Assembly (NCBI RefSeq): GCF_000017805.1
Contig: NC_009767.1
Span: 3,947,001-4,011,000 of the forward strand
Direction of reading: 5' to 3'
Source: Roseiflexus castenholzii DSM 13941
GTDB lineage: Bacteria; Chloroflexota; Chloroflexia; Chloroflexales; Roseiflexaceae
Length of the DNA stretch: 64,000 bases
Shown here: positions 60,782 through 64,000 of the stretch, one piece after another
Layout of the letters: each line of letters starts with the position of its first letter
Position numbering within the stretch: the stretch's first letter is position 1
Program-made: the position numbers and the translations under genes
Notes under the pieces: model-generated
Database searches by the model: none
The model's input: the letters and a program-made list of their open reading frames with translations, nothing else
What the model was told of the DNA's origin: nothing

Positions 60782-62002
60782 TCACGCACACCCCACAAGC
60801 GCCGATGCCGCGCGACCGAACATCTCCACGCTCAACACGTCCGCCGTCACGCCGAGCGTCGTCAAATCACGCTGAATCTCATCGCGGTAGATCGGGTTCA
60901 TTACAATGACCACATCGGGCTGATAGTCGCGCAAAAACGCCGGACCGACGATCTGTTGACCGGTTCCCGCCATGAACGTCCCGTGCTTGTTCGGGTTTAT
61001 ATCAACGGTATAGGTAATCTCCCGTTCGATGCCCAGCGTCGTCAGGAACGCAACCCCTTTCGACCCCGACCCCCACAACACCACCCTGCGTCCAGCGGCA
61101 TGCTGCTGCGCCAGATACTCCCGCCAGCGCTGCAAGACCTGCGGCGCTTCGCGTCGAAACGTCTCAACATCGGCAGCGGTCCGTTCCAGATCGTGTTCCA
61201 GGGCTGGAAACGCGCGACCCATCCCGCTTCCCGGCTGTGCTTCGATCATCAGATACTGATCGCCATAATCGCGCCATAGATCGATCACGTCAAAACCGCA
61301 GCGTCGGAAGAGGCGCGCCAGCGAACCGGGTGTGAAGTAGGAACAATGCTCGTAGTAAATATCCCAAAACCCGATCTCTTCCAACACACGCGTTGTATCG
61401 GGTATCTGAAAGAAAACGGTCGTCTGCGGTTGATCGGCGAGCGCGCGTCGCACCATGCCGACAAACGCCGCCGTATGGTGGATATGCTCCAGCGTCATCT
61501 TACAGACGACGAAATCCGCGCGGAGGTGCGCATACTGCTCGGAATAGAAATCGGTAATGAACGTCACGCGGTCAGCAGGATGCGCCAGGCTCCGCTCCGC
61601 AACATATGCCGGATCGATGCCCACACCGCGATTTTCGCCCAACTCGCAGAGCAGCGTAATAAATTCACCCTTGCCGCACCCGATTTCGAGAATATCTTTG
61701 CCGCGCAGATCATACCGTTCGACCAGATATTCCGCCAGTCTGCGCGCAAACGCATTGAATGTCGGCGAATACCCCTGTGTTTCCTCGTAGCGCTCCGAAT
61801 ATTCGTGAAGCGACGGATCAAAGGCAGTATTGCTGATAAACCCGCACGAGCGGCAAAAACCGAGGCGAATATCGCCACGCGGATAATTGACCGCCTCTTC
61901 GCGCGTGGCGAGCAGGAGAACGCTATGCGCCGGAACGCGCTCCAATTCGTAGAAAACGTCCATTCCCGCAGACCCACACGCGGGACACATTATTGATTGC
62001 AT
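60782..62002 (-). CDS. Zinc-ribbon SAM methyltransferase, paralogue
   Basis: A 406-residue protein with the same domain order as the 55527-56747 product. The zinc cysteines CPACGS (about 6) and FCRSCGF (about 53) are intact. The SAM motif is ILEIGCGKGEFITLL (about 106), FVVCKMTLEHIHHTAAF is the post-motif, and the C-terminal domain has VVLWGSGSKGVAFLTTLG and TVDINPNKHGTFMAGTGQQIVGPAFL. The start ATG at 62000-62002 is chosen because the zinc ribbon starts there; the frame is open 195 bases further without homology. It likely acts on a nucleotide sugar in the same polysaccharide pathway. Confidence 0.82.
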   Translation of the reverse strand: MQSIMCPACGSAGMDVFYELERVPAHSVLLLATREEAVNYPRGDIRLGFCRSCGFISNTAFDPSLHEYSERYEETQGYSPTFNAFARRLAEYLVERYDLRGKDILEIGCGKGEFITLLCELGENRGVGIDPAYVAERSLAHPADRVTFITDFYSEQYAHLRADFVVCKMTLEHIHHTAAFVGMVRRALADQPQTTVFFQIPDTTRVLEEIGFWDIYYEHCSYFTPGSLARLFRRCGFDVIDLWRDYGDQYLMIEAQPGSGMGRAFPALEHDLERTAADVETFRREAPQVLQRWREYLAQQHAAGRRVVLWGSGSKGVAFLTTLGIEREITYTVDINPNKHGTFMAGTGQQIVGPAFLRDYQPDVVIVMNPIYRDEIQRDLTTLGVTADVLSVEMFGRAASALVGCA

Positions 62003-62189
62003 GGTCGTGCTCTCCTCTGGTGATGTCACAAGCGGCAACGCCCCTGAAGCAGTGATCGCATGTGCGGCGAATGCGCCGCCGGGTGCGCCGGAAAGGTCAG
62101 CGCGAGTCTGAGCGCGACTATCGCGCACAGAGCATTCACTGAACCGTCGATGCGCGAACGCCCCTTCCGTCGCCCTGCCAGAAACACCG

Positions 62190-63422
62190 CTACACAATCA
62201 CCGGTCGCGGGATTGGAATAATGAACTTCCCGCCGCGTTGGCGATACTCTGCCTGCTGGCGCAGAATCTCATCGGCGAAGTTCCATGCCAGCAACAGCAC
62301 GTAATCCGGTTGCTGCTCCAGCAACGCCGCAGGAGACACAATCGGCAGATGGCTGCCGCTCATGAACTTGCCCTGCTTATAGGGATTCAGATCGGCAACG
62401 AAGTCCACCAACCGCGTATCGATCTGACAGTACGCCAGCAGAGTCGTGGCTTTGGCGGCGGCGCCGTAGGCGGCAATTCGCTTGCCCTGTCGCTTCAGAT
62501 CGGCGAGCAACGCCATCAATTCATCACGAATAGCGCGCACCCGCTCGGCAAAGGAGAGATAGAAATCAACCCGATCCACACCGCGCTCACGCTCCATCGC
62601 CAGCAGCGCGCACACCCGCGCGCCAACCGCCTCGTAACGCGCCACAAACAGGCGCAGCGACCCACCGTGGATCGGCGTGCGCTCGACATCGTTGAGGAAC
62701 AGCCCATTGGCGCGAAACAGGCGGTCGAGCGCCGTCACCGAAAAGTAACACAGATGCTGATGGTAGATCGTATCAAACTCGCAATGATCAACGAGATCGA
62801 CAACATACGGGCACTCAATCACCGCAATGCCATCGTCCTTGAGCATGATGCGAATGCCACGAACGAAGCCATTGAGGTCCGGCACGTGCGCCAGCACATT
62901 ATTCGCCAGAAAGACATCGGCGGCTTTGCCCTCGCTGCGCAATTGCTGCGCAAGTTCTTGCGTGAAGAACGTATTGAGCGTTGGGATGCCGATCTTGCGA
63001 GCCGCCTCAGCCGGAGCGCGCGCCGGGTCGATCCCCAGCACAGGAATGCCGCGCTCGACGAAATTGCGCAGCATGTACCCATCATTGCTGGCAGCCTCGA
63101 CCACCAGGCTTTCCGGTCCAAGCGCGCGCGACGCCATGATCGCCTGCGCGCTCTCACCGAAGTGTTTCAGCAACGACTTCGAGACCGATGAAAAATACGG
63201 ATACTCGGCATAGAACAGCACTTCGGGATCGACCGTCTCCTGAATCTGCAACAGCGCCGAGTCCGGGCAAAACACAAGGGTCAACGGGGCGAACGGCTCC
63301 TCACCGCCGAGTTGCTCCGCCGTGAGCAATCGGTCCGCCAGTGGCGTCACGCCAAACGACAGAATCGGCAGCAGATTGGGCGAACCGCTGGCGCGGCAGC
63401 GCTCTTCAACACGATACAGCAT
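62190..63422 (-). CDS. Sugar C-methyltransferase-like protein with incomplete zinc site
   Basis: A 410-residue relative of the two preceding methyltransferases, closer to the classical NDP-hexose C-methyltransferases (FGVTPLADRLLTAEQL near 27, EYPYFSSVSKSLLKHF near 75). The SAM region is VVEAASNDGYMLRNFVERG (about 108), with VLAHVPDLNGFVRGI. The GGSLRLFV region and the C-terminal AAYGAAAKATTLLAYC and VADLNPYKQGKFMSGSHLPI follow. In the N-terminal zinc ribbon one cysteine of each pair is replaced (CRASGS, FCPDSA). It starts 22 bases after the downstream-of-edge epimerase gene, so both are in one operon. Confidence 0.84.
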   Translation of the reverse strand: MLYRVEERCRASGSPNLLPILSFGVTPLADRLLTAEQLGGEEPFAPLTLVFCPDSALLQIQETVDPEVLFYAEYPYFSSVSKSLLKHFGESAQAIMASRALGPESLVVEAASNDGYMLRNFVERGIPVLGIDPARAPAEAARKIGIPTLNTFFTQELAQQLRSEGKAADVFLANNVLAHVPDLNGFVRGIRIMLKDDGIAVIECPYVVDLVDHCEFDTIYHQHLCYFSVTALDRLFRANGLFLNDVERTPIHGGSLRLFVARYEAVGARVCALLAMERERGVDRVDFYLSFAERVRAIRDELMALLADLKRQGKRIAAYGAAAKATTLLAYCQIDTRLVDFVADLNPYKQGKFMSGSHLPIVSPAALLEQQPDYVLLLAWNFADEILRQQAEYRQRGGKFIIPIPRPVIV

Positions 63423-63443
63423 ACATGTCCTCGCACACGGGGG

Positions 63444-64000
63444 TTATTGCGCCGATCCAACAGCCAGCGCCTGCTCCGAGCGACGCAGCGACGAGTCGAG
63501 ACGTCCCGACACAATCAGTTTCCGAATGTGATCGATACGTTTGTAGCGTGGACCTTCAAAATCTTCGAGTGTCAACCCGATAGAGCGATAGGCGTCGTAC
63601 AGTTCCTGTGCGCCTTTGCGCGCATCCCAGGCCGGCTGAAAATCCGGCAGCACACGCTGTATCTTCGAGCAATCAACGCGATAATTGCGCTTATCTGGCT
63701 GCGCGCCCTCGGCGAACTGAATGCGACAACCGGGCACGGTCTCATACACAATCTGCGCCAGGTCGCGGATGCGGTAGTTGTCCTCATTACGCCCGACATT
63801 GAACGCCTCATTGTGGATCAATTCGCGCGGCGCCTCCAGCACGGCGATAAACGCACGCGCAATATCGGCAATATGCACGATAGGACGCCAGGGAGTGCCA
63901 TCGCTCTTCAGATAGACCAGCCCCGTCGTATATGCCCAGGCGACCAGGTTGTTCAGCACCAGATCGAAGCGCAGACGCGGCGATACACCGTAAGCCGTTG
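63444..64000 (-). CDS. NAD-dependent sugar epimerase/dehydratase, cut by window end
   Basis: The C-terminal 185 residues of an extended SDR; the frame is open to the end of the window, so the N-terminus with the GxxGxxG motif lies outside. TAYGVSPRLRFDLVLNNLVAWA corresponds to the region after the catalytic Tyr, and WRPIVHIADIARAFIAVLEAP and NEAFNVGRNEDNYRIRDLAQIV are typical of nucleotide-sugar epimerases and dehydratases. It precedes a sugar C-methyltransferase gene by 21 bases on the same strand. The precise sugar is unknown. Confidence 0.85.
   Translation of the reverse strand, partial: TAYGVSPRLRFDLVLNNLVAWAYTTGLVYLKSDGTPWRPIVHIADIARAFIAVLEAPRELIHNEAFNVGRNEDNYRIRDLAQIVYETVPGCRIQFAEGAQPDKRNYRVDCSKIQRVLPDFQPAWDARKGAQELYDAYRSIGLTLEDFEGPRYKRIDHIRKLIVSGRLDSSLRRSEQALAVGSAQ

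Noticed and set aside
1..64000. tRNA or rRNA genes
   Set aside because: No cloverleaf-like T-loop GGTTCRANYC with a matching acceptor stem and no rRNA-like segment was found by eye.

Overview
The window is a GC-rich bacterial chromosome segment. Its content fits a filamentous Chloroflexi bacterium, most likely Roseiflexus or a close relative. This is an inference from a single-cytochrome type B succinate dehydrogenase, a phasin-like protein, many FHA, zinc-ribbon and TPR proteins, secreted proteins ending in a LP-(I/L)-V tail, and intergenic spaces full of short repeats. No rRNA, tRNA, CRISPR array or complete insertion sequence was seen.

Left part (1-30 kb). An ABC ATPase, a Yip1-type membrane protein and an FHA plus J-like/TPR gene pair lie on the minus strand. 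They are followed by a phasin-like gene, a Nudix hydrolase, a class I glutamine amidotransferase, a GNAT acetyltransferase with an amidohydrolase, ruvB and msrB. Next come two small methyltransferases separated by a heptamer repeat tract, a VTT membrane protein, an ABC-2 exporter pair, a flippase-like membrane protein, the two E1 subunits of a branched-chain 2-oxoacid dehydrogenase, a GAF histidine kinase, a Baeyer-Villiger-type monooxygenase with an SDR partner, a long-form hibernation factor with an unusual leader, a MEMO family protein and a large patatin with membrane segments.

Middle part (29-44 kb). A minus-strand run argF, two TrkA-type proteins and corA faces argH across 1.8 kb that holds a frameshifted Uma2 pseudogene and repeats. 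The 3' end of argH is triplicated in tandem. A response regulator/histidine kinase pair, an LMW phosphatase-like protein without its catalytic cysteine, and a clear sdhCAB operon follow.

Right part (44-64 kb). A solitary Eco57I-like adenine methylase sits beside an expanded repeat element. The rest looks like a surface polysaccharide and envelope region: a UDP-sugar dehydrogenase and epimerase pair, SppA, a secreted beta-helix protein, a lipoprotein with glycoside-hydrolase character, three related zinc-ribbon methyltransferases, a glycosyltransferase, a large secreted FN3/LamG-like protein and an epimerase cut by the window end.

The strongest signal outside genes is repetition at several scales. 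Several intergenic tracts are built of 7-base words that differ from place to place, two of them running through the stop codon of the gene before them. There are also five copies of a terminal-inverted-repeat element with internal 22-bp expansions, a GC-rich element family, a palindrome array and 109/122/158-bp tandem repeats.
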